A stretch of DNA of 64,000 nt, taken from the NCBI GenBank assembly GCA_021234535.1, contig CM037835.1:2914001-2978000 (forward strand), given 5' to 3'. Each line of letters opens with the position of its first letter. The stretch's first letter is position 1. Source of the stretch: Stichopus chloronotus (lineage: Eukaryota; Echinodermata; Holothuroidea; Aspidochirotida; Stichopodidae). The position numbers and the translations under genes are program-made. Shown in pieces: positions 1 through 12,249 of this stretch. Under the pieces are notes generated by a model. It saw only the letters and a list, made by a program, of their open reading frames with translations, was not told where the DNA came from and made no database searches.

Positions 1-1745
1 CCTCGAACAACTAAAACAAGCTGAGCGCTGTTTATGAAATCGCCCTTGTCTGGTTAGTCAACTGTACAGTACTGCATTTGCATAGTAATCAGGATAAGGA
101 GAGGTAGATTTGCCTAGGCCGGAGCATCCTATTTCCACGGTTTCTACCTAATGTTACAAATTTTTAAATCATGATTTTGCCTCTTCAATGGCATTTTTCC
201 GGACCATTTTTGTTGTTACTGTTAGCTTGTTCACATGTTTTTGCTGTAGGTTTACGCTCAAGATTTGCTTAAAAGGGCTCTCTGCGTGTAATGATTGTCA
301 TGCTAACGTTAGTTTCACGCTGCAAATTTTGAATAAAGCGAGCTCTTTTCTAGATGCATATCAGATGAACTTTAGAAACAGGGGACATATAGGTAGATAC
401 ATATGTATAATGATAAAGTTCACCTCTGATCACCCTCACGAAAGGTCCTATAAGGGAGTGTGGATGAGCTACGGTGACATTTTTTTCCTTCTTTTCAAGG
501 CAAAGCTATCCATTGACAACAATGAGGATGTCTACAATCACACCGCATTCTTAAAAAAAGCTGTAACAATTTACTTGCAAGGTAATGGAAGTGAGCCAGA
601 AAGGAATGCGGATTAAAGAAAGAGGAGTGTCTGCATAATTAGGATGTTTTGGGAAATGCATTGTAGCGGCTTGCTCTTTTCGTAACTGGCGTTTAGACTA
701 CCAACAACCAGTTGTTATCCTTGTAAAGTTTCAAATCTCAAAGTCTCTGAAGAAATGAAAAAATCGTATATCGCGTCGTCATGATTGTAGGTATAAGACC
801 TTCCAATGTAACCAGGGATTTTACAAGCGAGCAGATATGGGTTGCAACCTCCACGAATTCTATTTAGAACTTACTCATTGACGTCAGCTATAGTGGTAAG
901 AGAAATTCTACAGTAAAGGACTGGACGGATTTTTCTTTTTGGCAATCTTGACGAGGATATCGGGCAGAACATAGGCAATGGAGATAGTGCAGTTGTGCCC
1001 ATTCAGCAACGGAATGGCAGATTTATTGCTTCGACGTTTAAAATTAAGGTTGTTTCCGAAAGTGACACCAAGGAAAGCTGCACTGGGAGAGGCTTTAATA
1101 AAAGCATTATAGATGATACTTTGAAGACAAATGCACGGTGTTATTTTAAAACCTTTAGAAGAGAACGAGTACATAAAAAAAGAGTATCTTATGTATAAAA
1201 ATACAGTACATTAAGAAAAATCTATTACGAGATGTCAGTTTCATGAAGCACCAGCTTTCAAGGTAAGAAATTGTAAATTTTGGTTAATGTTTTTTTTTTT
1301 TTTATGCGTTGTATACAATTATTATCGGCATACTGACTGAATTTGCAGTTTGTATCCTGGAGAATATTCAGGTTATGTAAAGGGAATGAGGACTTCCCAT
1401 TTGGGGAGAAAGAAAGAAAGGAGTCTAGTTAAATCGTGGGTTGAATCTGGGCATTTTGTATCTGATACCGGTGTGCAACGCTTTATTAAAAGCTTTTTCG
1501 ACATGTTAGAACAAACCAGTAGGAACAAACCAGAAAAATATTTGATAAGCCCAATGTGAATTCCGGAGAGTTAAAATGTCTGATTTATGTTGGATTTACC
1601 TTGGCGAAAAAAGTAGATGTTTTGTTCCAAGTGGGTCGTTATGCTATTTTTACTAAAGGTGGGGTAGACTTGGAAGTTGCGTTGTTTAGTACTGTACGAT
1701 CTTTTCTGACTCACTCATTTGAATTAATACCATTTTGGTAGGATT
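1..1745 (+). other. Unassigned stretch with four same-strand open frames
   Basis: Four + strand frames follow one another: 188-616 (142 codons, hydrophobic N-terminus), 917-1198 (no ATG at its left edge), 1347-1558 (preceded by a plausible acceptor ending at 1346) and 1556-1741. The first contains a possible donor (caag|gtaatg) near 580. None matches a family I recognise. The frames are in different phases and could be exons of a gene entering from the left, a decayed mobile-element gene, or chance. I assign no function. Confidence 0.2.
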
Positions 1746-2570
1746 CCTCAAGGGCGTTTTGAAAATAACCTATCTATAAAATTCATTAAAAAGTAAGAAT
1801 ATGAGATGACGGGAGGGGGGGGGGGGGTAAATGTCAGGAATTTGATACATTGTATTATGTCAAGGGGAGGAGGAGGTCTTATATTTAAAGATGTCACCTT
1901 CCAATTCTTTTAAATATAGTAAAATACTTTCATTTAAACCTCAAAAATGGAAACCAAAAGGTTTCATCTTTGATGCATTTGTCGGTAACTTGTCACTGTT
2001 TCGGTTATGAATAGGGTTTATGAGGGCTTTCAACTTCCTCGAAAATGTTTTGAGATTTGAGCAATTATTTTGGACTCGATGCGTTCGAGTTTTTTTTTTT
2101 ATTTTCAAGGTGGTTATCTCATCCCTATACGTAGTGTATTAGTGAGGAGATCCTGTATTCCATTGAACTGCTTTAGTGAATTGACACGTAAATGTTGACC
2201 ATATACGGAGGCCTAAAACAAAATGACGTTAGTAGGTTTCCTTAGGATGCACAAAGTCACGTGGATCAGGATTACCGATTGTGGTGAGGTGACGGGAAGG
2301 GTTATCCAGATGTGGGTGTGCTTATGTGAGTGCATGGTATGTATCTAGATAGAACATCTCCTCCTACAGACGGAAAGTCGGATAAACTTGATAGGTAGAT
2401 GCACGAAGGGGAGGATATAAGGTCCGGATAAGATGTCAAAGTTCTACTATTAGCTATCTAGACTAGACAAAGGAGGAAATTCTCACTAGGTAGCTAACTT
2501 TAGAAAGCATTAAATTTGAAGAGTTTTTTCCTCTTTGAATTAGTGTAAATTAAGATTTTTTTTATGTTAG
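1746..2570. other. Non-coding stretch, G run
   Basis: No exon, RNA or transposon end was recognised here. A 13-base G run lies at 1815-1827 and short T runs at about 2090-2100. Confidence 0.5.
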
Positions 2571-2573
2571 AGT

Positions 2574-2725
2574 TATACTTATTAGCTTTTCAATACGTAA
2601 GGTGTGTTGTACAGGTCGCCTACTGCAACCACCCAGTCCTTTAGATGTAACAAATATTTTAACATATTCAAACACATCTATCTCTAAAAGACGTGATTTG
2701 TAAATCCACATTTAAGTTTCAATTG
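2574..2725 (+). repeat. Partial copy (part Y) of the 2.6-4.4 kb repeat
   Basis: This segment matches 3131-3285 and 4224-4380 at high identity, including the shared stretch with 'taaaagacgtgatttg'. Only the right-hand part of the unit is present. It lies 557 bp before the corresponding part of the second copy. Confidence 0.8.
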
Positions 2726-2770
2726 ATTGATTTCAATTTTCAAGTTTCAATTTTCAAGTTTCAATTGATT

Positions 2771-3345
2771 AATTGACCGTACACTTAAACCTTTTTTAAA
2801 AAAAGGGGGGGGGGGAGGAGTCACAAGGCACTAACAATATGTGGCTATTGTCCTCGTTTCATGGTGAACTGCTTGTTAAAGAGTGGCCGAATGAATGGAC
2901 GCTGGCGAACAATAGTAGCACACAGTAAAGGTGGCCTTTTCTGTGAACAATTAACTCAAAGGACAGCAATCTGCAAATACTGTTCTCTAAACTTTATGTA
3001 TCTGAGTAATAATTCTATGTGTTGAATGAAGTAAAAGAAAAGACATCTACAATAGGCTTTATGAAAAGTCCCTGTAGCTGAAAAGTTCAACGACCATCGT
3101 ACACAGTCAATACAGGAAAGACGTTGGAGGTATACTTGTTAGCTTTCCAATACGTAAGGTGTGTTGCACAGGTCGCGTACTTCAACGACCTAGCCCCAAG
3201 TTAGCTGTTGGAAAATTTTCAACATATTCAAACACATCTATCTCTAAAAGACGTGATTTGTAAATCCACATTTAGGTTTTAACCACTATTAGGAATTGCA
3301 TTAACCAGAACTCACGATATAGCTGAACTGAGGTGGCTTTTATGT
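2771..3345 (+). repeat. Direct repeat copy A (about 570 bp)
   Basis: Nearly identical to 3865-4440, with an offset of about 1,094 bp. Both copies begin with 'aattgaccgtacacttaaac', run through a T/A/G homopolymer block (G run 2805-2815 here) and end after 'cagaactcacgatata'. I recognise no coding frame or transposon ends. The low divergence suggests a recent duplication. Confidence 0.85.
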
Positions 3346-3704
3346 CACTTCCAAGTTACCATACTCTGACCAGGAAGTCTTCACTTTAGTTGCAAGAGGT
3401 CAATATTTTGTTTCCATCTTTACCATTTGTTTTTCTAATAATGTCCTTCTATAAATTCCGAAATCAGGGCAAAAGACGTTATTGCAGCCAAGTGCTGACA
3501 CAAAATATTTTACAAGGTCAATATCGCAACTTGACACGTTTTCTTAAACGTTTTCTTAGTTAACATGATCAAGACGACTAAACCCCACCCCCCTTAAACG
3601 AAGGAATTTTGTCATGGCTCCAAGTTGTGTTTTTGAAATGGAAAGTTTCCCATTATACGATGAAACCGTTTCTATATTTCATGTAATCATCATTTGATAG
3701 GAAA

Positions 3705-3768
3705 GGTCTCAATAAAAACAGAAGCCTCGGAGACGTAAGTCTCCGAGGCTTCTGTTTTTATTGAGACC
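3705..3768. repeat. Perfect palindrome, 30-bp arms, 4-nt loop
   Basis: Bases 3705-3734 are exactly complementary to 3739-3768, leaving only GTAA as loop. Each arm holds 'cagaagcctcggagac' or its complement. The flanks outside the arms are not complementary, so this is an isolated hairpin, not the centre of a large inverted repeat. It could be a fold-back insertion, a hairpin RNA source or an assembly artefact. Confidence 0.9.
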
Positions 3769-3864
3769 AAATTCATATATCTTTAAAATGAAACATTTGT
3801 TTGGGGAGGAGAAGCAGTTTGTAATGATTATTCATAAGTTGTTTTTCTTTGAAAGGCCTTTTTT

Positions 3865-4440
3865 AATTGACCGTACACTTAAACCTTTTTTAAAAAGGGG
3901 GGGGGGGGGGGAGTCACAAGGCACTAACAATATGTGGCTATTGTCCTCGTTTCATGGTGAACTGCTTGTTAAAGAGTGGCCGAATGAATGGACGCTGGCG
4001 AACAATAGTAGCACACACTAAAGGTGGCCTTTTCTGTGAACAATTAACTCAAAGGACAGCAATCTGCAAATACTGTTCTCTAAACTTTATGTATCTGAGT
4101 AATAATTCTGTGTGTTGAATGAAGTAAAAGAAAAGACATCTACAATAGGCTTTATGAAAAGTCCCTGTAGCTGAAAAGTTCAACGACCATCGTACACAGT
4201 CAATACAGGAAAGACGTTGGAGGTATACTTGTTAGCTTTCCAATACGTAAGGTGTGTTGTACAGGTCGCGTACTTCAACCACCCAGTCTCTTAGCTGCTG
4301 CAAAATTTTTAACATATTCAAACACATCTATCTCTAAAAGACGTGATTTGTAAATCCACGTTTAGGTTTTAACCACTATTAGGAACTGCAATTACCAGAA
4401 CTCACGATATAACTGAATTGAAGTGAGACTTTTATGTAGC
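3865..4440 (+). repeat. Direct repeat copy B (about 570 bp)
   Basis: Second full copy of the unit at 2771-3345, with a G run at 3897-3911. Scattered single-base differences show that this is a real duplication and not an exact assembly echo. The palindrome at 3705-3768 lies in the spacer between the copies. Confidence 0.85.
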
Positions 4441-5129
4441 ATTACTTGAAAGATAACAAACAAGTCAACTGACTTTGTGATTCTATGCCAATATCTCGTT
4501 GTTCCATACACACAAAAGCCCTTTACACAAAACGAGCCATATTATTTATGGGTTTGGCAACGTTACAAAATTCATGGACTCAGCTGAATGAAATGGTGGT
4601 AATGAAGGATGACATGCAGTGTTGCTCTCTTAACCTTTGAGGTAATTCACTAGTAAATTGAAAGTTCCTGACACCAAATTGTGGTTAATGATCTGGAATT
4701 GCAAGGGGCAAAGTAGCATCCAAAAGGAAACTTTCTCCTTTGGGAGCCCTTATGGTGACTAAAACAATGTACTTCCTAAATCTTGACTGGCAACTGGGAT
4801 AGAGAAGGTTAGAGAAAGTGATAAATTTAAAGAGCTAAGTTGGCTGTAATAGCTCCATACTGTTAGTTGAGAGGAAATGGAGGTTCTATTTAGCAACAAT
4901 ATCTGCTATTGAAGATCTAATTTTTAGCAAGTTTTAATATGAAAAAATACGTATTATTTTCTTAATATGTGTGACATTTACTGTACCTCTTCATATGTAC
5001 ACATTTAGGACATGTAAACCTTCCAAAGTATTACATGTTGGGCTTTTGAATCCATGACAGGTTTTTGGAATGATAGAACTTATTATATATATTCTTTCAT
5101 GTGTTTCCGTACAGTAAATTACATATCAT
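4441..5129. other. Non-coding stretch, nothing recognised
   Basis: AT-rich DNA without splice-bounded open frames, terminal repeats or tandem structure that I can identify. Confidence 0.5.
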
Positions 5130-5640
5130 AAGTCCATTCGTACTGACCTCAAATGACCTTTAATCTCCCTGAAAAACCATAGGAATCATCTACTTACAAT
5201 TGACAACCAACCCCACCAACTTTGAAGTTCAAGCAACTTTCCCTTCTTGAGATATTTTGTTTACAAGGTTTTCAAACTATGTCCTCTATTGACCTCACAC
5301 AACCTTTGACCTTCATAAAAATGCTGGACATCATCTACTCATCAAGTGCTATCTATCATAAGAGTTTGAAGTTCCAGCAACAATTGGCTTGCTGAGATAT
5401 CTCTCTTCATAGGTTTTCACACATTAAGCTCTGGTGACCTCAAATGACCTTTGACCTCTATGAAAAACAATATAGGGATCATCTACTCACAATGGACTAT
5501 CAACACACCAACTTTGAAGTTCGAGCACCATTCCCTTCTTGAGACATCGTGTTTACAAGCTAGGGCGTCACAAATTTACACACGCCATTACCTTCGTATA
5601 GATTCCTTGCCTGCCTTCGGCAAGGAATCAAAAATGGATT
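5130..5640 (+). mobile_element. Modular repeat, 5'-truncated (monomers plus hairpin tail)
   Basis: About three degenerate ~140-bp monomers of the type 'tgacctcaaatgacct...' are followed by a short CA-rich tract and a hairpin at 5601-5629 (stem gattccttgcc / ggcaaggaatc), then AAAAATG. This is the same tail as in the full elements at 6.7-8.6 and 56.4-57.6 kb. No head motif was seen, so the copy is probably truncated or its head has decayed. Confidence 0.7.
5435..5457 (-). promoter_or_regulatory. Nuclear-receptor half-site cluster (DR4 + DR1)
   Basis: Three exact TGACCT half-sites lie at 5435-5440, 5445-5450 and 5452-5457, so their spacings are 4 and 1 bp. On the - strand the last two read AGGTCAAAGGTCA, the perfect DR1 consensus bound by HNF4, COUP-TF and RXR heterodimers. 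The site is part of a repeat monomer. Function is inference, as I see no gene nearby. Confidence 0.45.
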
Positions 5641-6709
5641 ATGCTTCACAAAAATTTGATGTAATGAAGCACATTGGAAACAGTATGTTAACGGTGCATG
5701 CATTCTGACTGCACGTCAGTTGAGAAAGCGCAATTGATGTCTACAATGTAGTAATTGAAAATATACTCACTATTACCAACACGTCTGCATGGCACTAATT
5801 ATGACATTCATCATCTGTTATATCTAGTGTTTAGTGTCCATCGAATCTGCAGCACGATCAGGGTGTACCATTGCAACAAAGATGTTCGCATATGATAGAA
5901 TATTTTCTGTGGCTGGAAATGGAAAGGTGGGTAATTCCATATTATTTTATGCTATGAGAATACGCTATAATCTCATTTGGACTTTATATATACTGGAAGT
6001 TGGGTTCATCCTGTTTCTCTTCTGTTCCACTTTGCTAGCCAACAGGCCAACAACAATTAAAAAGTAAATCTTACAGGATAGAAGTGCACCTTGGTGTTGT
6101 CTGTTTTAAACAGTGTTTTCACAGATTCCTAAAAATAAAAATCAGGTAATTTCTTTTTCTCAGAACCATCAGGTGCCAAACCAAACGTCCGCTGTATCGT
6201 TATCATTGGCATTGCCACAGTAGTAAAGTACATTGCAGTAGTATGGAGGGATCTCACTAATGTACTGCAAACATCCATCTACATTTCTACACCTACTCAT
6301 CAATAGGGCCAGCAATTTTCCGAGAGAAAAAGAAGAAAATTCCATTTTAAACTATTTGCTGTGTCTAGTAGGCAAAATTTGGCAATCTGACAGAGCCTTT
6401 TCATAAAGCCTATGTGTCGTTTTTCACTTTATGAAGGAACTGATGGATTGTAACTTTGGATCCGATTAGTAAAATGCTGTGCCGGGTACCCGGATACCCT
6501 GGTTACCCGTGAAAACACTGGTTCTATAGCATGCTGTATACTGACAATAGCTTTCACCTGGAGTTCTCAATAACTTTTGAAGGTGGACCAAACTTTCCAC
6601 CAGGAGGCTCAGAGGTCACATATAGACACCTTCAATTCATGACTACAGTAATTTGTTAGGCCATCAGTCAAGCCTACTTAGAAAACCATTTCACTGCATG
6701 ATTGAAAAC
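5641..6709. other. Non-coding stretch
   Basis: An open frame at 5834-6067 has a hydrophobic segment but no recognisable domain and no convincing splice sites. No repeats or RNA genes were recognised in the rest. Confidence 0.4.
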
Positions 6710-8594
6710 AAGAGCCCAATGGGCACTGTGGTTCCTTGCAAAGAAGTTAGGGCAAGTGAAAAGTTGGGTCCTCAAAACTGGGGATTCAAAAATTGGGGCT
6801 ATCAAGGATGGGGCCCAAAACGGAGTCCAAATCAGGTCCAAAAATGAAGGCCTATCTGTACAGTGTCCCCATTGAATTAAGAAATATACCACATGTTTAG
6901 ATAATGAATTTGATAATGAAATTGGGGCCCAAAAATTGAGCTCAAACTGGGTCCAAAACATTTTGGGCCTATGTATAAGCACTAAATTACCAAACAACTA
7001 AATATGTTAACATATAAGGAATTAAACAGTTTCCCATTTTTTTCAAATTTAAGGATAATGCAAATTCAATCGGTACACACATTGACTATACTGGTTACCA
7101 TACTGTAGTTGTGTACCAACTGCTAAGCTAACAACTCACTATACCATGCTGAAACACAGTGTCTGAAACTGTTCCCCAACCCATTTTAATCTATAAATAT
7201 AATATAGAAAGATATAATTCAAACAATACATACATCAGCTGATGGTCTTCTAAGCTACCATAGCACTAAAACAGCAACAATTTTCCAATGACCAAAAAAT
7301 AAAACCACCGAATTTTTTCCCCCTCTATCAATAAATTTCACAGGGATGTTAATCTGACAATAACAGACAACCATATCAAGTTTAAAACAAATCTGACCCA
7401 CAATTATGAAAATATGGCAGTTTTAAGATTTTTATATTTGACCCCATAACCCCATTAAGATGCAAGATATGGACACTATAAACAATAAGGCACTTATACC
7501 CACTGTGATGGATCAGTACACCAACCTAAGAGAGCTTATAAAGAAAATGCTATTTCAAACATGACATACATTCGCTGATGGTCCTCCTAGGCTACCATAG
7601 CCTTAAAACAAAACGAAAGTTTCCAATTACCAAAATCCCTTTGAGTTAACTGTGTGACTAAAACCACAAACTGCCAATGGGAATTTTACACACTGCAGCC
7701 CATAAGCTTCTCAACTTTTTTACGGTAGCTTATAATAACCTCAGTAATGGTGTTAAGGCTATTATTATTGTTTTAGAGTGGAAAATTATCCCTTCCTCTC
7801 TATTGATAAGCATTAAATTTCACAGGGTCGTGAACCTGTCAGTAACAGACAACCTTATCAAGTTTAAAACAACTCTGAACAACGGTTATGGAAATATGGC
7901 AGTTTTAAGATTTTTATGTTTGACCCCATATCCTCATTAATATGTAAGGTTTGGACACCAAAAAGAATAGGGCACTTCTACGCAGTATGACGGATCTGTA
8001 CACCAAGTATAAGTTTTATCCAGCTTGCCCATATTGAGTTAGAGCGTACCCCAGCTGCGTAACAGACACACACACACACATACAGGTTTATACCGCCAAA
8101 CGGGGATCTCTTCATTTTACTATTCAACCGTGGACGGCTGTAGATAAACATTGTAGTAGGCATTATTGATGGGAAATAATACTCTTTGCCACACCAATAA
8201 TGGGGGCGCTCACTTTTTTTTTCAATTAATACTTTTCACTGTAATAGTGAGTGTGTATCGGTTTGTCATTAGGGAATCGTGGACATGGTGCCTTACACAC
8301 ATACACCTGCAGATGAGGACGTAACCCAACACTATCTCAACGGGGACTTCGTCTATACTCCTTCAAAATCAATAGATAGCTTCATGGCGCCATCATATAG
8401 CGCATGAAGGCTATTTAAAAGCCGACTTTGAAACAGGACCTTCCTCAATTCCAGATGGGTCCCAGATTGGTATGTGTGATTTCACAACAGGGTCCCCGAA
8501 TGACACCAATCGTCAACGCACGCACACGCACAGACACACACACACGCCAAGTTGAATGCATGGTTCCTCTTGCTAAAGCAAGGAACCAAAAATG
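6710..8594 (+). mobile_element. Modular head-monomer-(CA)n-hairpin element, full length
   Basis: The head (6710-6740) has the palindromic core GCCCAATGGGC followed by GTGGTTCCTTGC. The body holds two related ~400-bp blocks (about 7205-7530 and 7556-8010, both with 'aatatggcagttttaagatt'), CA tracts near 8064-8086 and 8520-8546, and a terminal hairpin at 8562-8587 (ggttcc...gcaaggaacc) followed by AAAAATG. The GGTTCCTTGC of the head recurs inverted in the tail. No protein is encoded. The layout resembles non-autonomous Helentron (HINE) or pearl-type elements known from other invertebrates; that assignment is inference. Confidence 0.6.
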
Positions 8595-9370
8595 TCATGG
8601 TCCACCAGGTCTAGCTGTTTTCAAGACTGGACAAGGACAGTCATAAAATAAAAAAAAATGCACCATTAAATGAATACTGGTATGACAAAATTCTATAGCA
8701 TGCATTCATTGGTACAGGTGCCAGGTGGCAGTTTACGCCTCATGGTGAAGTAGTAGAATTCTCATGGGATATGCCACGTATGTTCACTGACACTTATTGT
8801 GCCTGAAGAAAATGAAAACTGCAAGTCAGCAATGAGCATAAATGCAGGATACAATTTCTTCTTAAGCAGGGAGTTACAAATAGCAAGTCCCTGTTTTAAC
8901 TGAGGTGACCCCAAACATAGTAGGTGAGCAATAACCTCTCCTCGGGAGAGCAGTTTACAGAGCTCCTGCCAATTTTAAAAGGCAAGGCCTGAGAGAATCT
9001 TACTATTGTGCAATCACACAGAAAATGCTCTGTAAATGCTGTAAAGGCCTACTACAAATGAGATTAGGCTATGCAGTATGCTAAGTAGTCATAGATGACA
9101 AAAGAAATTGTAAGCTAACAGTTAGATCTAAGCATCCTGGCAAGGATGGCATAGGTCTAAACGAAAAAGAAACACCGAGCTACAAGGCTCTAGGCCTACA
9201 TTATACTAGTACTGTATTAGTTTGGTTAGGGCTTTTGGGGGTTCTGGATTACAGGGAATCTTATGGGGCTTTTGCCCTCCTTTGCCCTTAAACTTGTTAT
9301 GTTATGTTATTATACGGCTATACTAGGGCCTAAACGCAAACACATAGCCTCATTGGGCCTGCTGAAACAA
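8595..9370. other. Non-coding stretch
   Basis: No exon or repeat structure was recognised between the modular element and the terminal inverted repeat starting at 9371. Confidence 0.45.
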
Positions 9371-10258
9371 GGTAGGCATTGTATTCCAACCGCCGGAATG
9401 ACGTTCATGAATATTTAATAAATGACGTGTGCGACGTCACGGGGACTCCCGAAATCCATCTTCTGTCATGTTGGTATGCGTGTGCCATGTGGTATGCAGT
9501 GCAGAACTTGTCTACCTTGAGGCCGTGGTAGCTCTATGGTCCAACCATGGAGCTGCAACATCCGATGATGATGGTCCAACAAAATATAGTCTATGTCGAT
9601 TTATTCGTTTACAATCGTACATGCAGGACAGAAACTTTTGCGCTCAGACAAGGGCTATACCCGACTGAGGTTGCAACTGGGGATCGCGGTCACACTCAAA
9701 GGGTGGAAAATGCACATCAATAGTTTCCGAAATTTGTTATCTGCGCGCCGCTCCTCCCCCGATTTCCCTTAACATCGAATTGGTAGCCACTCCCATTTAC
9801 AACGAATTTGTAGCCATTAACCAATATTTTCAAATAGTAAAAACACGGCAACATGCTTCCACCGTGCATAGGCCTACAGCAGGGTATGAGAGTTCATCTA
9901 AGGGAAAGCCAGCCTGCGCGGTTCAACGGCCGTCACACGCAATCATGCCCGGATACAAAAACAGTCTGACTGTGCAGGCTTCAGCAGTGAGTCTCTAAAC
10001 TCTTTTATCCCTTAAGCCATATGGCCTTTACTTGAAAAATGAATCATCAACAGACTTTCGTAGCACCATGCTACATTCCCGTTTTCTCCTGTAACGTTGA
10101 GGATACCATAACTGAAACAATGTTTTTGCACGGCCAGCTCAGTTCACAGTCACTTACACATCACTCTGTTCATTATTCATAAGCTCAGGAACAGATTTCG
10201 AAATCATAGATTAATAATTCATGAACGTCATTCCGGCGGTTGGAATACAATGCCTACC
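9371..10258. mobile_element. 888-bp element with perfect 42-bp terminal inverted repeats
   Basis: Bases 9371-9412 are exactly complementary to 10217-10258, beginning GGTAGGCATTGTATTCC. The interior (804 bp) is more GC-rich than its surroundings and encodes no transposase that I can see; frames at 9429-9668 and 9780-9998 are short and unlike known proteins. This fits a non-autonomous cut-and-paste transposon. The flanks share AACAA but offset by two bases, so the target-site duplication and superfamily are unresolved. The perfect arms suggest recent activity. Confidence 0.8.
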
Positions 10259-10925
10259 ATAACAAGTGAGGTCTTATCGAGTTGAGAAAAGAGGATAACG
10301 TTGTACCGAGGTCGACTTGTCTAAATTAGATAAATACTCCGTCAGACCCAATTTAGGCCCTCACACTTTGTTACCGTACAATTAATCACAATGAAATATG
10401 ATACGCCTGCTACATTACGTACATTGAGCAGTAACAAACTGGGCGAGAACACGGTAACGTTACTGTATGGGCCTTACTGCTAAAGGATAAGGGAAGTGCC
10501 TGTCCACCGTAGAAGTACCATATCCTTACTAAGTGCGAATCAAACTGAATGCAAACCACTCCTATTTCTTCTCCACATAAGATAAGACGAAGCACATCAG
10601 GATGTGCTCAAAGCCTGAAAAGGCAACATACTGTTCACAGGTTAAAACGAAACTCCGAAGAGGTTTCTGTAGTTTGAATCGTAACTCCACGTACGTTTGT
10701 CGTTGATTTATTGGAATATTTTTTCTTCAGTAGGGTACGAGCCGGATCTGACGTCGGCAAGATACGGAACGCATCTAATTGACCAAATCACCTAGTTTAC
10801 AGAAACCACCTAAGTAACCGATTGCGCAGACGAAAAGCATCAAACTAATCGGTCGACTGGTCAATTTGACGGATGCAAGTGGGGCATCTCACTAACCCAT
10901 TACTCAGCTGAGCGTCTCTGGCTCC

Positions 10926-10927
<2 letters not shown>
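10259..10927. other. Non-coding stretch
   Basis: No gene, RNA or mobile-element end was recognised. Confidence 0.45.

Positions 10928-10989
<62 letters not shown>
10928..10989. repeat. (CT)n microsatellite, about 31 units
   Basis: Uninterrupted CT dinucleotides are followed by a short (TTTC)n tail to about 11002. Read on the - strand it produces a low-complexity Arg-Glu frame with no coding meaning. Confidence 0.95.
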
Positions 10990-11002
<13 letters not shown>

Positions 11003-11507
11003 CAAAGGCCTCGTATTTGTTCTTAACAGCGTTCAATGATCATAGAGTGAATCCAACTATATATTAATGTAATCCATGACGAAAGACAAGTTTCATAATG
11101 ATGTGATGTCATGAAAACAAATAACGATATAGATGCCAATTTAATAAAATTATTGGCCTAAATTTAAAAAAGTTCCATGTTACTTTGGTTTGATGTTTAA
11201 GGCTCATCAATTTTTCCCCGGTATTCTGTCGTTAACTGAGTGACGGCGCACGAAGAAATAATTTTTCGATTTCAATCTTTCCAAGCGAATGTGTTTATCC
11301 TTGACGACACGGGCCAAACAGTTGCGAGAAAATCAGTTCTTCCAATTCTAAAATCCGATGCTGCATATATGTCAAATTGACACTTGCATTCGGCGTTGCA
11401 CTTGTTCTAACTGAAGTGGGTCATGTAGTATACATTTTTCCAAACATCTTCAGACCCCCTTTTATTCTTTCAAAACCGCATTTACCGATTATGCTGTATA
11501 TCACACT

Positions 11508-12249
11508 AGGGTTACAACGTTTGCATGTGTACAGAAAAACCTGCAGGATTAGATTTTGTTTTGACTGTTTTTCTTTAGTTATAACGTACACGAGAGGTTG
11601 TTCATGGACTGGGTATGGATGAACGAAAATGACAACAAACACTTTGACGAGCAACGGAAACTACATAAAACAGTAAAAACAGAAATAATATTCAAAAATT
11701 AGGGGTTCTTCGTATAAGCCCCTATGCGACAGCACATGCTGGTGTATCAAAATCATACCACTTAAGTCATCCTCTTTAATCGGCATCGACAGTTGTAATA
11801 TTTAGAGAAACGAAGCACATGCATTTACAAATATACCTTACCGTACCTTACCTTTTTTGCGCCTCGGAATATGTTACATAGATAGATGGCGCTTTATAAA
11901 TGCACAATTATTATAATTATTATTACCAACTGATGGTCTTATTGTGGCGTTAGTGATCAGCTATTTTGACTAACTGAATATTTATCCCCAGTATACTTGC
12001 CATGGACATGTTCTGAAAGCAGCGCGTATAGTTAAGTTTAAAAAAAGAAAAACTGTCAACCACTACATTATCGTATTTTAAACCTTTTCTCGTTATGTTA
12101 CCAGAATTTGAAATCATATGGCAGAATGTATCCCATGAAACCTATTTATCGTCCCATACAATTTTTCAGAATAGTGACATACAAAAGTTTTGCACATGAA
12201 AGTTGTTGTTTTTACTATGTATACACGCATGCAGTCACTTTAAAGTTAT
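11508..12249. mobile_element. Terminal-inverted-repeat element family, copy 1
   Basis: The left end is degenerate (gttacaacgtttgcatgtgt); the right end read inverted is cactttaaag-type (near 12230-12249). The body aligns with 25113-25632 and 38372-39053, sharing 'acgtacacgagaggttg' and 'tcatatggcagaat'. It carries no coding capacity. It is older and more diverged than the 38 kb copy. Confidence 0.55.

Noticed and set aside
9429..9998. Two frames inside the 888-bp element as transposase remnants
   Set aside because: Too short, with no catalytic motif or similarity that I can name.
10845..11036. Arg-Glu repeat protein on the - strand
   Set aside because: Translation of a (CT)n microsatellite.
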